Source: Nelumbo lutea (lineage: Eukaryota; Streptophyta; Magnoliopsida; Proteales; Nelumbonaceae). Taken from it: a DNA stretch of 64,000 nucleotides. The stretch lies in assembly GCA_022828595.1 (NCBI GenBank), contig JAKGHH010000002.1:81068383-81132382 (forward strand), read 5' to 3'. The notes beneath the pieces were generated by a model. The model was not told the origin of the DNA, searched no databases, and was given only the letters and a program-made list of their open reading frames with translations. Within the stretch, counting starts at the first letter, position 1; every line of letters starts with the position of its first letter. This document shows, piece by piece, positions 47,989 to 60,555 of the stretch. The position numbers and the translations under genes were made by a program.

Positions 47989-49439
47989 TGATAGCTATGA
48001 TTATAACCCTAGCAAGTGCACTAGTTATCAAGTAGTATAAAAAATATCATTCCCACATGGATTTAACAAAATAAGTATTAGAATATAGCCTTCCCTAATT
48101 ATTTTGACAATCGAATTTTAGACTTAAGAATAAGAACTACTAAAACTAGAAAATAGAAAAAGAAAATAAAAGCAAGGACAATCAATAACCGAATATGCAA
48201 TGAGTGAAATCGCTAGGACCATTGATCCACCTAACCATTCTAATGAATATTAATGGATGTAATTAAGCAAGATCATTTGTCACTCTCATAAGCTGAAGTT
48301 TTTCCCAATTTTATTTAATATTTTTTTCCAAGATATATTAAACCTGTTTCTATCAAGTAACCCCTCGATCCCTTAACTAGAGCTCTCAATGATAGGAATG
48401 CATTAAGTGCAAGAAAAACTCATATATTCAGATGAATGATGTGTATATATCCCTATATACCATTCAATTCACACCATGAATTATGTGGTTGAATATATAA
48501 ATTCCTCTCTCGATTCATTCATATAAACCAAATCAATTAAGAGATGGCCACTCCTAATCGCATTAAGCAAATAATTCATAGACTATATGGAAATCACGAT
48601 CTTGGATAAATCTTAATGATAAAAATATATTCATTATCTTGATTAGAATTTCCACAGCCCTAGCTAAAAACAAATCAGTTCATGATAAAGGAAATAAAGC
48701 AAACAAAAGGAAAGAAAGCACTCACGAATTCACCCATGGTGCTAAGATCTCCTCTTCTCCTTTCTGCCACCTCCTTCTTGCAGTCTTCTTGCTTGATAGA
48801 TTGATTGCTCCTCTGCTTCTTGATACCTCTCTAGTTTGCCTGCCATCCCTTTATATAGCTTAAAGGGGAGGGGGTGGTCTCCAACTCCTTGAAGATATCT
48901 TTCAATAAATAGAAAGTCCTAATCTAATCCTACTCTTATCTCTTATCTAGTAATCTCAATCTCTTTATCTTTCTAGGATTACATCACAAATTTAAATCTG
49001 ATAGGACTGTTCTCAATTTCTTGTTCTTACATTTGTATTAGGCTTCCTCTGCGAATTGGGTTGCTGCAAGGCTTCTCTGCAAGTTGGGCTTTGCTACGAA
49101 TTGGGCCTTCCTACGAATTTTCCCCGACATCGGGCCCAGATTTGTCTTTGATGCATGCTGAATCTGTGAAATCCCAAAACATGAAAGTTGTAGCTTTCTC
49201 TATTATCTTTCTAGTGATTCTTGAATCTGATCAATCAGATTATGGATATGAGAGTTAGACCCAAATTACCGAACAGTGCTGAAATTGTGAAAAATCATCC
49301 GATTTGCCTTGCTTTTCTCCTAATGCATTCTTTCATGCCCTGAACCGAAATACAAGAAATATAAGTCCAAATAAGTACTAATTCAGTATAAAAGACTGAA
49401 TATTTGGGGATAAAAATATGATGAATTTTATTCTCATCA
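47989..49439 (-). repeat. G3 3' LTR
   Basis: Plus-strand ends TGATAGCTATG and TATTCTCATCA. Similar along its length to the right LTR. Confidence 0.95.
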
Positions 49440-49477
49440 AATCCCTCCACACTTAAACTTTGCCCGTCCTCGGGCAA
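49440..49477 (-). other. Polypurine tract and TCCT-loop hairpin of G3
   Basis: The plus strand AATCCCTCCACACTT abuts the LTR; on the sense strand it is AAGTGTGGAGGGATT. Next to it is a perfect hairpin TTGCCCG/CGGGCAA with loop TCCT (49460-49477). Confidence 0.85.
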
Positions 49478-49770
49478 GACAAAACTCAAAAAAATAAAAC
49501 AGGAACAAACTTACTATCCTACCGATTTTTAAACTCAACTCTCCTTCATCTTTCTCCACAAATATTCTAGGTTAACTATTGCAAACCATTAAATCATCAC
49601 AACCAATTCATACATGACTCATTCATCAGTTAGTCCAATTTTTGCTACTACAAATCAGGTAGTAAACTAGGGAAAACATTTTTATCTCCTCTCTCTCTCT
49701 CTCTTTTTTTCTCTGTTTTCTCTTTTTTTTTCTCTGTTTTCTCATTTTTTTCTTTTTCTCTCCTTGGTGG

Positions 49771-49941
49771 AAGTGAGTGCATCTTATGCTCAATCTCACT
49801 TTTAAGATTACTTGGTCAGTCAGTAGGTGCATTTTATGCTCCATCCTACTGTTTGAATTGCTGGCTAGTAGGTGCATTTTATGCTCCATCCTACTATTGA
49901 ATTACTTGGCTGGTATGTGCATTTTATGCTCCATCCTACCA
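49771..49941 (-). repeat. Array of four hairpins with constant core (G3)
   Basis: Units at 49771-49801, 49821-49851, 49866-49896 and 49911-49941 have 7-base arms AAGTGAG/CTCACTT, CAGTAGG/CCTACTG, TAGTAGG/CCTACTA and TGGTATG/CCTACCA (the last with one mismatch) around the core TGCATYTTATGCTCMAT. The units are all 31 bases, as in G2. They lie 330-500 bases from the 3' LTR. Confidence 0.92.
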
Positions 49942-50182
49942 AAAATATTCACCCTATTTACTTAAACCTGAATTTAGGACTAGCTTAATTGGAATTGGCT
50001 TCAGATAGGTCGTGTACTTCTTAATTGTACCTCATTACTAGGTCCACAAGAATTTTCCCAGAGTATTGTTTCAATTGATTCCAAAAGAGTTGAGTCCTTT
50101 TCTTTTTTTTTTTTTGTAGAAAAACATGACCCAAATCAAATTTTAAAACACTACCTAAATTCTAACCTAAATCCTAAATCCC

Positions 50183-50218
50183 CTCCCCCATACTTAAAAC
50201 TTACATTGTCCCCAATGT
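50183..50218 (-). other. Internal polypurine-like tract with TCCC-loop hairpin (G3)
   Basis: CCTCCCCCATACTT followed by ACATTG/CAATGT with loop TCCC (50203-50218). It is a second copy of the arrangement at the true polypurine tract and matches 9271-9307 in G2. Confidence 0.75.
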
Positions 50219-50325
50219 GAGCTTAAATGCAAAGAAATGGCAGAAAAACTAAACTAGAAATGTAAAAACAAAAAGAAAAAGGAAAAACAAATTTCCCTAT
50301 TTGTAATAATCATGAATCGGATCCT

Positions 50326-51440
50326 CTACTCTTGTGGTTTCAGCTTTCGGTGTGCTCCCCTTCCACCCATCATGGACAGGTTCAAATCTGGAATAGGGGC
50401 CTGCAAAATAGAGGGTAACGGTCTCTTATTAGAAATCAACAACATAATATAATGAGCATTACCTTGTCTTGGCTTGAACCCTTCTTGACTGGCCTCCACA
50501 TAGTTCAAAACCTCCTTAGATTCCTCATCCAAGTTAGCTTTCAAAACTATTTTAGGGTAGAGGAGAGGAAGTTTAATAGCATCTAAATTCAGTTTAGGTG
50601 TACTCCCTTCGATCTCCATTTGAGAATCGGCTACTTCAGCTTCCTTGTCATCATTCTGGGTCTCGCCAATCGTCTTCCCACTTCTCAAAGCTATGGCATT
50701 TACTTTCTCTCTTGGATTCTTCTCCATGTTGCTGGGCAGCCATCCTTTCTTTCTTTCTGATTCACAATCTGCCCCATTTAAACTTCTAAGTTCTTGATTG
50801 ATGCTTCTTCACTTAAGAATCTCTTATCATGTTCTTGGAGTTTTGCTTTAGTAGCATTGATGAACTTAGAAATCATTTCTTTCAAATTATTCTTCTTTTC
50901 TTGTGGGGGCGGCGGGTGTTGGAATCCCATGGGTGCTTGTTGTTGGTTGTTGTTCCATGAAAAATTTGGATGATTCCACCACCCTGGATTGTATGTGTTT
51001 GAGTAAGGGTTGAAATTCAGCCTGCCAGTATGATAGATAAAATTAGCGTGCTCATGTGAAGCAAAAGGATTACCTAATGGACAATCAGAATTAGTATGTC
51101 CTATTTGACCACAGAAATCACATGGGATGCTAGATGATGTATTCATTGCTGCAATATTAAAAGTACCAAATTTTTTATTCAAACTAGCAAGTTGAGCAGA
51201 TATGGCTGCAAGGGAATTGATGTGGTGTACTCCCCTTCGATCAGTTCGGTCATTACTTCATTGGTAGCTGTTCGACACCATTTCTTCCACTAGATCATAG
51301 GCTTCCTCTGGAGTTTTCCTTATGATTGGGCCTCCTATAGCTGCATCAATAATGGAGCGATAGGGTGGAGTAATACCATTGTAAAATGTTTGATTTTGAT
51401 GCCAAACTGGTATCCCATGGTAAGGATATTTCTCAAGCAT
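50326..51440 (-). pseudogene. G3 gag fragment
   Basis: Three frames on the minus strand cover the C-terminal part of an Athila/Tat-type gag. 51440-51258 holds the capsid end (QTFYNGITPPYRSIIDAAIG, TPEEAYDLVEEM). 51182-50778 holds a complete zinc knuckle CDFCGQIGHTNSDC followed by YNPGWWNHPNFSW. 50727-50326 holds VNAIALRSGKT, the motif at the gag-protease junction. A stop near 51258 and breaks near 50778 and 50727 separate them; the capsid N-terminus and everything after the junction are missing. The knuckle binds RNA in intact gag. Confidence 0.85.
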
Positions 51441-51515
51441 CTCTTTAAATAAAGAAAGAAAAAAAATCCAAATTAACCAATGTTAACAAGTTCTAATATT
51501 ATTTTAGGATTAAAT

Positions 51516-51532
51516 CCCCGGCAACGTTGCCA
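51516..51532 (-). other. Primer binding site, tRNA-Asp type (G3)
   Basis: Minus strand TGGCAACGTTGCCGGGG, two mismatches from the tRNA-Asp complement, separated from the LTR by AGTTTT. Confidence 0.88.
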
Positions 51533-51538
51533 AAAACT

Positions 51539-52988
51539 TGATAGCTATGATTATAACCGTAGTAAGTGCACTAGTTATTAAGTAGTATAAAAAATATCGT
51601 TCCCACGGGGATTTAACAAAATAAGTATTAAAACTACAACTTTATCTAATTATTTGGACAATCGAATTTCAGATTTAAGAGTAAGAACTACTAAAACTAG
51701 AAAATAGAAAAAAAAATAAAAGCAAGGGCAATCAATAACCGAATATGCAATGAGTGAAATCGCTAGGACCATTGGTCCACCTAACCATTCTAATGAATAT
51801 TAATGGATGCGATTAACCAAGACCATTTGTCATTCCCATAAGCTGAAGTTTTTTCCAATTTTATTTAATATTATTTCCCAAGATATATTAAACCTATTTC
51901 TATAAAGTAACCCTTCGATCCCTCGACTAGAGCTCTCAATGATAGGAATGCATTAAGTGCAAGAAAAACTCATATATTCAGATGAATCATGTCTATATAT
52001 CCCTATATACCATTCAATTCACACCATGAATTGTGTGGTCGAATATATTAATTCCTCTCCCGATTCATTCATATAAACTGAATCAATTAAGAGATGGTCA
52101 CTCCTAATCGCATTAAGCAAATAATTCATAGACTATATGGAATTCACGATCTTGGATAAATCATAATGATAAAAATATATTCATTATCCTGGTTAGGCTT
52201 TCCACAGCCCTAGCTAAAAATAAATCAGTTCATGATAAAGGAAATAAAGCAAACAAGAGGAAAGAAAGAACTCAAGAATTTGCCCATGGTGCTGAGATCT
52301 CCTCTTTTCCTTGCCACCACCTCCTTCTTGCTGTCTTCTTGCTTGATAGATTGGTTGCTCCTCTGCTTCTTGATACCTCTCTAGTCCGCCCCCATCCCTT
52401 TATATAGCTTAAAGGGGAGGGGGTGGTCTCCAACTCCTTGAAGTTTATCATTCAAAAATAGAAAGTCATAATCTAATCCTACTCTTATCTCTTATTTAGT
52501 AATCTCAATCTCTTTATCTTTCTAGGATTACATCACAATTTTAAATCTGATTGGAGTCTTCTCAGTTTCTTGTTCTTGCATTCGTATTAGGCTTCCTCTG
52601 CGAATTGGGTTGCTGCAAGGCTTCTCTGCAAGTTGGGCTTCTACTGCGAATTGGGCCTTCCTACAAATTTTCCCCGACTTCGGGCCCAGATTGGACTTTG
52701 ATGAAGGCCGAATCTGTGAAATCCCAAAATATGAAATTGTAGATTTCTCTCTTATCTTTCTAGTGAGTCTTAAATCAGCCCAATCGGATCTCAGATACGA
52801 TAGTTAGATCCAAATTACGGAACGGTGCCGAAACTGTGAAAAATCATCCGATTTGCCTTGCTTTTCTCCTAATGCCTTCTTTCATGCCCTGAACTGAAAT
52901 ACAAGAAATATAAGTCTAAATAAGTACTAATTCAGTATAAAAGACTGAATATTTGGGGATAAAAATATGATAAATTTTATTCTCATCC
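51539..52988 (-). repeat. G3 5' LTR
   Basis: Plus-strand ends TGATAGCTATG and TTCTCATCC (last base changed from A). The U5 box ATCGTTCCCACGGGGATT lies at about 51597-51614. Confidence 0.95.
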
Positions 52989-52993
52989 ATTGT

Positions 52994-53407
52994 ACTTAAA
53001 GATTGTCTTTATGTACAGAACTTTAGAAGAAATTTGATTTCTATTTCTAAACCGTGTGCTAATGGGTATACAATTTACTTTAGTAATATAATTACTGTTA
53101 AACAGAATAATAAATTCATCTCATAAAGGGAACTAGAGAATGGTCTCTATGTTCTACATCCTTCTCTAGAAGCTAACTTAACCGAAACTACGTCCGTCGA
53201 AATCCCCAAGAAAAGAACTCATGGTATAGTCAGTCTCACGTACCTATGGCATTACCGACTTGGCCAAATCGGTATTGACTGAATCACAAGGCTGGTAAAG
53301 GATGGTCCTTTGGATTTTCAAAATGTAGAAGATCTTCCCAATGTGAACCTTGCCTCCGAGGCAAGATGATAAAATGGTCATTTAACGGTAAGCCTGAAAT
53401 ATGTACA
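52994..53407 (+). pseudogene. V pre-integrase and start of integrase, continued
   Basis: Continues the V frame after G3 (LKDCLYVQNFRRN, HPSLEANLTETTS, then LWHYRLGQIGID). The zinc-region sequence has a stop where an Arg codon is expected (IDXITRL), then a frameshift near 53340. Copia element X cuts it at 53408; the five bases before it are GTACA. Confidence 0.85.
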
Positions 53408-55345
53408 TGAAGGGATAGGATATCCATCACATGGATGCCCAAAGATTGCAGAATAAGGGGGCGAATTTCAAAAATTTTTCTCTCCCTTCAACTGGTAATC
53501 GAATTCTCTATTTAGAAAATCATATTTTCAAGGATTATTCTTGAACCATAAACTGAACCAGATCTGAACCAAAAGGAGTAGGAAGAGATATTACCTGATA
53601 CAGAGAAGCAATATCTCCCAACGGAGGTGTTCACGCCCAAGAAAGGATCCAAAATCTGCTCCCACTGAAGATGGTGCAGTGCAGGATGGAGCAAAATCAA
53701 TAGTGTTCTTCCAAAAGAACTTGACCCTTCGCAAGAATCAATTGGATGGCTGGTGAATACAACTCCTACCAATCTTTTCTCCAAAAGATTGGTATCAAGA
53801 TCAAATCTTGATTTCTCCCAAGAACTGGAGATCGAACTGCTGGATGCGGCGGCTGCAGGAAGGAGGCAGCAAGAGAGTATTTGCAGGGTGCAGAATTCTC
53901 TCTTCTTGTGATTTCAGCTCTGAAAACAAGAATGTAATGGTTGCATGTCTAAAGGCTGCCGCCCCCTCCTCCTTTTATAATCTCAAAGGGATCAGCTCCT
54001 AATCCCATTAGGAGTTGCTAACCCAAATCATATTTTAAGTGATAAGGGATAACCCTTATCTTATCTACAAATTAGATCAGCCATCTCCTAATCTAATTAG
54101 GAGGCTTCCAGATCTAAAACTTATTTAGATCTTGTACTCTCTAAGTGGATAGGGCCTAGGCCCAATCCCATTAGCTGATCCACCTCAGAATTTGCCCCTT
54201 TAAGTGACTAATCAAATTAGCCCAGTTCGAAATGGGCTTAAGGCCCATTTAAGGCTATGTATTCACTTAGCCTTCCAAACTACTGCGCAGTTGGGCTTCT
54301 TTGTATGGCGTGGGACCCAAACATTGATCTACACATCAGCCACATAGGTTCGGCCCAGCCTTTGTTACAACGCCTTGTCGAATACACTGTTATGGACAGT
54401 GCACCTCCTAAAAACCATTTCATGGTCTCTATGGGCCCAACACTTACCCTAAGTGGTCCCTGAGCCAAGCCACCTTATAACACCCAGGGACTGTGGGTAG
54501 ATGCAAGATTAGCCCATCAGGTATTATCCTCAACGGTCTTACACTTAACCTCTCAGCCCATAATGATCATACACTGCCCAACAAGAGAGGACCTCTCCCT
54601 CGGCTGCAAGGAACAATGTTGCATTCTCTGCTTATATGGATCCTGGGAATTAAAACCTTCTTGCAAACATTTCAAAACCATATATATATATATACTTTTA
54701 TATCGCATATAAAGTATATTTTTGCAAAACAAATCTCAACGATTGAAATCGGCTACCGGTAGTCTTGGTTTCCATTAGTGAGAGTGCATCCCCGATCATT
54801 ACCTTTGTTCGACAAAGGGGCTGATCCTATCACTATGATCACCCACTCAAATAAATTCTCAAACTGTCCCAACATACCTAGGTTTTGACCCCCGCTAAGG
54901 ATCTCACTGATTGGTATATCAAAGACAGCCCAATCCGACACCTAGTGCAGTATCATAATCGAGTCTAGGGGTCGGGTGTAACTTTCCAGTTTTGTCCATC
55001 AATCTCCAAGGTCCAGGGCAATATTGGAAATCTGGTCCAGTTCAAAGATTCAACTAATCCTACACTGTATGTGCCTAGGGTCTCACCCCGACAGCTTTGA
55101 CAAGCCACCCCAACCGACTTGGTGGCACCATAGTGTCAGCCTTGTCAAGATAAATCACCCCAGACTGACCCACTAGCTGTGAACATTCTAAACTAACACG
55201 AGTCTCATTAGGTGTCTAGTTTAAGGGTATTACACAGAAACATACCAAGGGAACATGAATCAAATATGCACTTTTATTCATTTACAATAAACTCATAAAG
55301 TACATCATCTTGATTGAAGCTAAGGGCATACAAAACTGTCTAACA
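53408..55345 (-). repeat. X: copia element, 3' LTR
   Basis: 1938 bp, ends TGAAGGGATAGG and ACTGTCTAACA. The polypurine tract and the 3' end of X pol follow to the right, so this is a 3' LTR. The rest of X continues to 58588 and, beyond inserted Y, outside the window. Confidence 0.93.
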
Positions 55346-58300
55346 GCTCCCACTTGCAGTTAGGTCCAATTAAGTACTAGCGGGAGTCCCATGCATTCCA
55401 CGTGTTTCTCAAACACTTTCTGTGATAATGGATTAGTCAATGGGTCTACCATATTCTCCTCCTGTGCTACCTCTTAACATCATCCTGATGTAGGTCCAAC
55501 ATTGCCATACAACAGTGGAATGGGTGATGTGCTAAATTCCAAATTCAAGAATGAACACCATCATTCATAAGGCAGCCTCACTTATGGCAATGCATTCGGC
55601 TTAGGTTGTGGACTATTAATTTGCTACTTAGGACCCCTGTTTGCTGTCATTCAAGAAACAACACATGATCTTATTGTGAAAACATATCCAGATGTAGACT
55701 TTCTATCATCTGGATCTGACTGAAAATCAACATCTTCATACCCTTGGATCTGTAGTGCTCTTGCCCTAGGTTGGCCTGAAATCTGCTTACTACACTTACT
55801 GCCTGAGCAATGTCAGGACGAGTGCACAGCATGGAATACATGATGCTCCCTACGACAGAGGCATAGGGAATGTCTTTCATGCCATCAATCTCCTCAGAAG
55901 TCTTGGGAGACATCTTCTTAGAGAGAGTGACTCCGTGCTTGAAAGGAACATTTCCTTTCGTGGAATTTTCCATGCTGTATCTTTTGACTATTTTTTCAAT
56001 GTAGGCAGATTGGAATAATCCTATTATCTGCTTCGATCTATCTCTATAGAGTCGAAGACAAAGTATATAGGAGGCTTCTCCAAGATCATTCATGGAGAAT
56101 TGCTGTAAAAGCTATACTTTCACCGTAGTCAATATTCCTACATCATTCCCAATGAGTAGAATGTCATCTACATACAAACCAAGAAGGTAACCTTATCTCC
56201 ACTGTACTTTCTGTAGACACAGGGTTCATCCGGATTTTGCTCAAAGTCAAACGGTTTGACAGTAGAGTCAAAACGGATGTTCCAACTTCTAGAAACTTGC
56301 TTAAGTCCATAAATTGATCTATTAGGTTTACATACCATGTTTTCCTGACGCGCAGCAATGAGGCCTTGCAGCTACTGCATATAGATATCTTCAGAAAGAT
56401 CTCCATTCAAGAATGCAGTTTTGACTTCCATCTGCCAAATCTCATAATCATGGTATGCTGCTACAACTAGCAAGATCCTAATGGATTTAAACATGGCCAC
56501 AAGAGAAAAGGTTTCCCCATAATCGATGCCCTCTTTCTAAATGTACCCTTTCACCACCAGACAAGCTTTGAAAGTCTCAACCCAACCATCGGGGCCCTTC
56601 TTCCTCTTGTAAATCCATTTGCAACCGATTGCTTTTACCCCGGAGGGTGGATCTACTAGAGTCTAGACTCCATTGGCCTCCATTGAGTCCATCTCTGCTC
56701 TCATGGCCTCCACTCACTTCTGGGAATCTATGTCCAACATAGCTTCCGCATAAGTCATAGGATCCTCCGCACTAGTCAAGGTTTCCACCAGGTAACTATC
56801 CTGGTCATAACCATAACGAACTGGTGGCCCGGATACCTGAGTGGATCTTCTAGGTAGGTCACTACCTGGGACTTGTGGGACATCTCCCACTGCTCCTGAG
56901 ATCTCCTCATCAAGAACGAATTCCTGACGATGGGTGTCCAGGATGTAATCGGTTTCCAAAAATTGTGTGTTTCGACAGTAGAACATTTTCTGCTTACTTG
57001 GGTCATAGAATAGGTAACCTATAGAGCCTTTTGGGTAGCCTACAAATAGGCAACGACTGGTTTTGGATTCCAACTAGTATGCACACGTTCTTTTAGCATG
57101 TGTTGGACAACCCCAAATCTTCAAGTGTCTGACACTTGGTTTCTTTCCGGTCCAAAGTTCATACGGAGTATTCAGAACCGATTTGGTTGGAATCCGACTC
57201 AGCACATAAATCATAGTCTCTAATGCGTAACCCCAAAAGGATGTGGGTAACTCTGAGTGTATGAGAAGCAACCAGACTATATCCAATAAGGTCCTATTCC
57301 TCCTCTCTGAAACACCGTTAAGTTGTGGTGTAGCAGGAGGAGCTAATTGTGATACTATCCCATTGTCCTTTAAGTAGTCCCTAAATTCATTAGAGAGATA
57401 CTTGCCACCTCGATCTGATCGAAGGGCTTTGATTTCACTCCCTAACTGTTTCTCAACCTCTTGTCTAACTCTTTGAACTTTTCAAAGGATTCAGACTTAT
57501 GTATCATTAGGTACACGTAACCATATCATGAGAAATCATCTGTGAAGGTGATGAAATACACGAGTTGATTTCATGTCCTAACACTCAGGGGACCACATAC
57601 ATCAGTATGCATTAGGTCAAGTGTGCCTGTACATCTTTCAGGCTTACCATTAAATGGGCATTTCATCATCTTGCTTTTAGGCAAGGGTCAAAGGTGGGAA
57701 GATCTTCAACAATTAGAAAATCCAAAGGACCATCCTTTACCAACCTTGTGATTCGGTCAACACCAATGTGGCCAAGTCGGTAATTCCACAGACACGTGGG
57801 ATTAACTGTATCACGGGCTCTCTTCTTGGGGATTTCAGCCGACGTAGTTTCCGTTATGTTAGTTTCTAGAGAAGGATGTAGAACATAGAAACCGTTCTCC
57901 AGTTCCCTGTATACGATGAATCTGTTATTTCTTTTAATAGTAATTGTATTAATAAAGAATATAGAATAACCATCTGCACATAGTTTTGAAATAGAAATCA
58001 AAATTTCTCCCTAAATTTTGTACATAAAGACAATCTTTCAGTACAATTATTCATTCTCTAAAAAATAACTCCACAGTTCCAATGGCCACAGCTGCAACGG
58101 TTGCAGTAGTCCCCAAGTAGAGTGTGACTTCTCCTTCACTCAGCCTTCTGCTTACCTTGAACCTCTGCAGTGAGTTACACGCATGAGTTGAAGCCCCAGA
58201 GTCAATACACCAGGACACAGAAGCTACCAATAAATTGGTTTCTATAACACAAGTTTTGAAATTACCTTTCTTGAATTCCAGGTAGGTAGGACAGTTACTT

Positions 58301-58588
58301 TTCCAGTGGCTGGTCTTCTTGCAGAAGTGATAGGCATCCGATGCTTTGTCTTTCTTCGACTTCTTAGGTTTGGTAGTCTTTTTTTGGGGCTTTCTCTTTT
58401 CCTTCCTTTCCTTGCTCAATTTTCCTGTTTCAACAAGCATGGCAATGGGCTGATCCTTTTTAATCAATTCTTCGGCCCTCTGCAACATATTGCTAAGTTC
58501 CTGTAACCTGACATTCAGTTTGTTCCTGTTGTAGTTCATGATGAATGGATTAAAGGATGGAGGCAGAGAGTTGAGAATAGCATCGATC
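55346..58588 (-). pseudogene. X pol and gag C-terminal part
   Basis: Read leftward from 58588: gag from IDAILNSLPPSF, a zinc knuckle whose first cysteine is Tyr (YHFCKKTSHWKSNC, codon at 58330-58332), an intact protease motif IDSGAS, pre-integrase (57666-58001), integrase (57286-56714), reverse transcriptase (about 56690-55740) with a one-base deletion just before an otherwise intact YVDD, then RNase H. Near 55757 about 75 bp of the RNase H start is missing compared with Y. The gag N-terminus, leader and 5' LTR lie beyond Y, outside the window. Confidence 0.88.
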
Positions 58589-60555
58589 TGAAGGGATAGG
58601 AAATCCATCACATGGACGCCCAAAGATTGTGGAATAAGGGGGCGAATTTCAAAAATTTTTTTCTCTCCCTTCAATTGGGAATTGAATTCCCCATTTAGAA
58701 AATCATATTTTCAAAGATCATTCTTGAACTATAAACTGAACTAGATCTGAACCAAAAGGAGTAGGGAGAGATAATACCTGATACAGAGAAATAATATCTC
58801 TCAGTGGAAGTGTTCACACCTAAGGTAGGATCCAAAATTTGCTCCCACTAAAGGTGGCGCAGTGTAGGGTGGAGCAGAATCAGCAGTGTTCTTCCAAAAG
58901 AACTTGATCCTTCTCAAGAATCACCTGGACGGCTTGTGAATACAACTCCCACCAATCTTTTCTCCAAAATATTGGAATCAAGATCCAATCTTGATTTCTC
59001 CCAAGGAATGGAGATCGAACTATTGTAGGCGGCGGCTGTAGGAAGGAGGCAGCTAGAGAGTACTTGTAGGAAGCAGAATTCTCTCTTCTATGATTTCAGC
59101 TCTAAAGACAAGACTATCTATTGCTGATGATTGTCTGTCTAAATGTTGCTGCCCCCTCTTCCTTTTATAGACTTAAAGGGATCAGCTCCTAATCCCATTA
59201 GGAGTTGCTAACCCAAATCATATATGGATTAGAAGACCCTTTAAGATAAGGGATAACCCTTATCTTATCTATAGAATAGATCAACCATATCCCAATCTAA
59301 TTAGGAAGTTTCTATATCTAAATCTCATTTAGATCTTGGACTCTCTAAGTGGATAGGGTGTGGGCCCAATCCTATCAGCTGATCTTATCTCAGAATTCGC
59401 CACTTAATGACTAATCAAATTAGCCCAGTTTGAAATGGGCTTAAGGCCCATTTAAGGTTATGTATTCATTTAGCCTTCCAAACTGCTGCCCAGTTGGGCT
59501 TCCTTGTATGGCATGGGACCCAAACATTGATCGACACATCAGCCACATGGGTTCAGCCCAGCCTTTGTTACAAGGCTTGGCCGAATACACTGTTCTAGAC
59601 AATGCATCCCCTGAAACCCATCAGATGGCCTCTATGGGCCCAACGCATACCCTAAGTGGTCCCTGGGCCAAGCCACCTTGTAACACCCAGGGACTATGGG
59701 CAGATGCAAGATTTGCCCATCAGGTATTATCCTCAATGGTCTTACACTTAACCTCTTAACCCATAATGATCATACACTACCCGACAAGAGAGGACCTCTC
59801 CCTCGGCTGCAAGGAACAGTGTTGCACTCTCTCTAGTATGGATCCAAGGAATTAAAACCTTTTGCAAATCATTTCGAAACCATAATATATATATATATAT
59901 ATATATACTTTTTTATCTCATACAAAATATATTTTGCAAAACAAATCTCAACGATTGAAATCAGCTGCCGGCAGTCTTGGTTTCCATCAGTGAGAGTGCA
60001 TCCCCGATCATTACCTTTGTCCGACAAAGGGGCTGATCCTGTCACTATGATCACCCACTCAAATGAATTTTCAAACTGTCCCAACATACCCAGGTTTTGA
60101 CCCCCGCTAAGGATCTCACTGATTGGTATATCAAAGACAACCCAATCCGATACCTAGTGCAGTATCATAATTGAGTCTAGGGTCGGGTGTAACTTTCCAG
60201 TTTTGCCAATCAATCTCCATGGTCCAGGGCAATATTGGAAATCTGGTCCGGTTCAAAGATTCAATTAATCCTACACTATAAGTGCCTAGGGTCTCACCCC
60301 GGTAGTTGAGACAAGCCACCCCAACCAACTTGGTGGCACCATAGTGTCAGCCTGGTCAGGATAGGTCTCCTCAGACCGGCCCACTGGCTGTGAACATTCT
60401 AAACTAACACGAGTCTCATTAAGTGTCTATTTAAGGGTATTACACAGAAACATACCAAGGGAACATGAATCAAATATGCACTTTTATTCATTTACGAAAA
60501 ACTCATAAAGTACATCATCTTGATTGAAGCTAAGGGCATATAAAACTGTCTAACA
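58589..60555 (-). repeat. Y: copia element, 3' LTR, inserted in X gag
   Basis: 1967 bp, ends TGAAGGGATAGG and ACTGTCTAACA. The five bases before it are CGATC. There is no primer site at its left edge; X gag reads straight into it. A (TA)n run lies at 59885-59906. Confidence 0.93.

Larger units (their letters stand above)
47989..52988 (-). mobile_element. G3: non-autonomous Ty3/gypsy element
   Basis: LTRs at 47989-49439 and 51539-52988 (1451 and 1450 bp) and a perfect target duplication ATTGT (47984-47988, 52989-52993). The internal domain is only 2.1 kb and holds a primer site, a broken gag and non-coding 3' sequence with hairpins; no protease, reverse transcriptase or integrase. It would need proteins from a relative to move. 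Confidence 0.95.
30581..53407 (+). mobile_element. V: Ty1/copia element, multiply interrupted, 3' part outside the window
   Basis: Pieces of V are 30581-31059, 34483-34886 and 44265-45225 (5' LTR), 45226-47988 (primer site, leader, gag, protease start) and 52994-53407 (pre-integrase region). Inserted in it are a gypsy solo LTR with S2 inside, copia element Z, gypsy element G3, and at 53408 copia element X, beyond which V is not seen again. Rejoined flanks match at each site. Confidence 0.88.
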
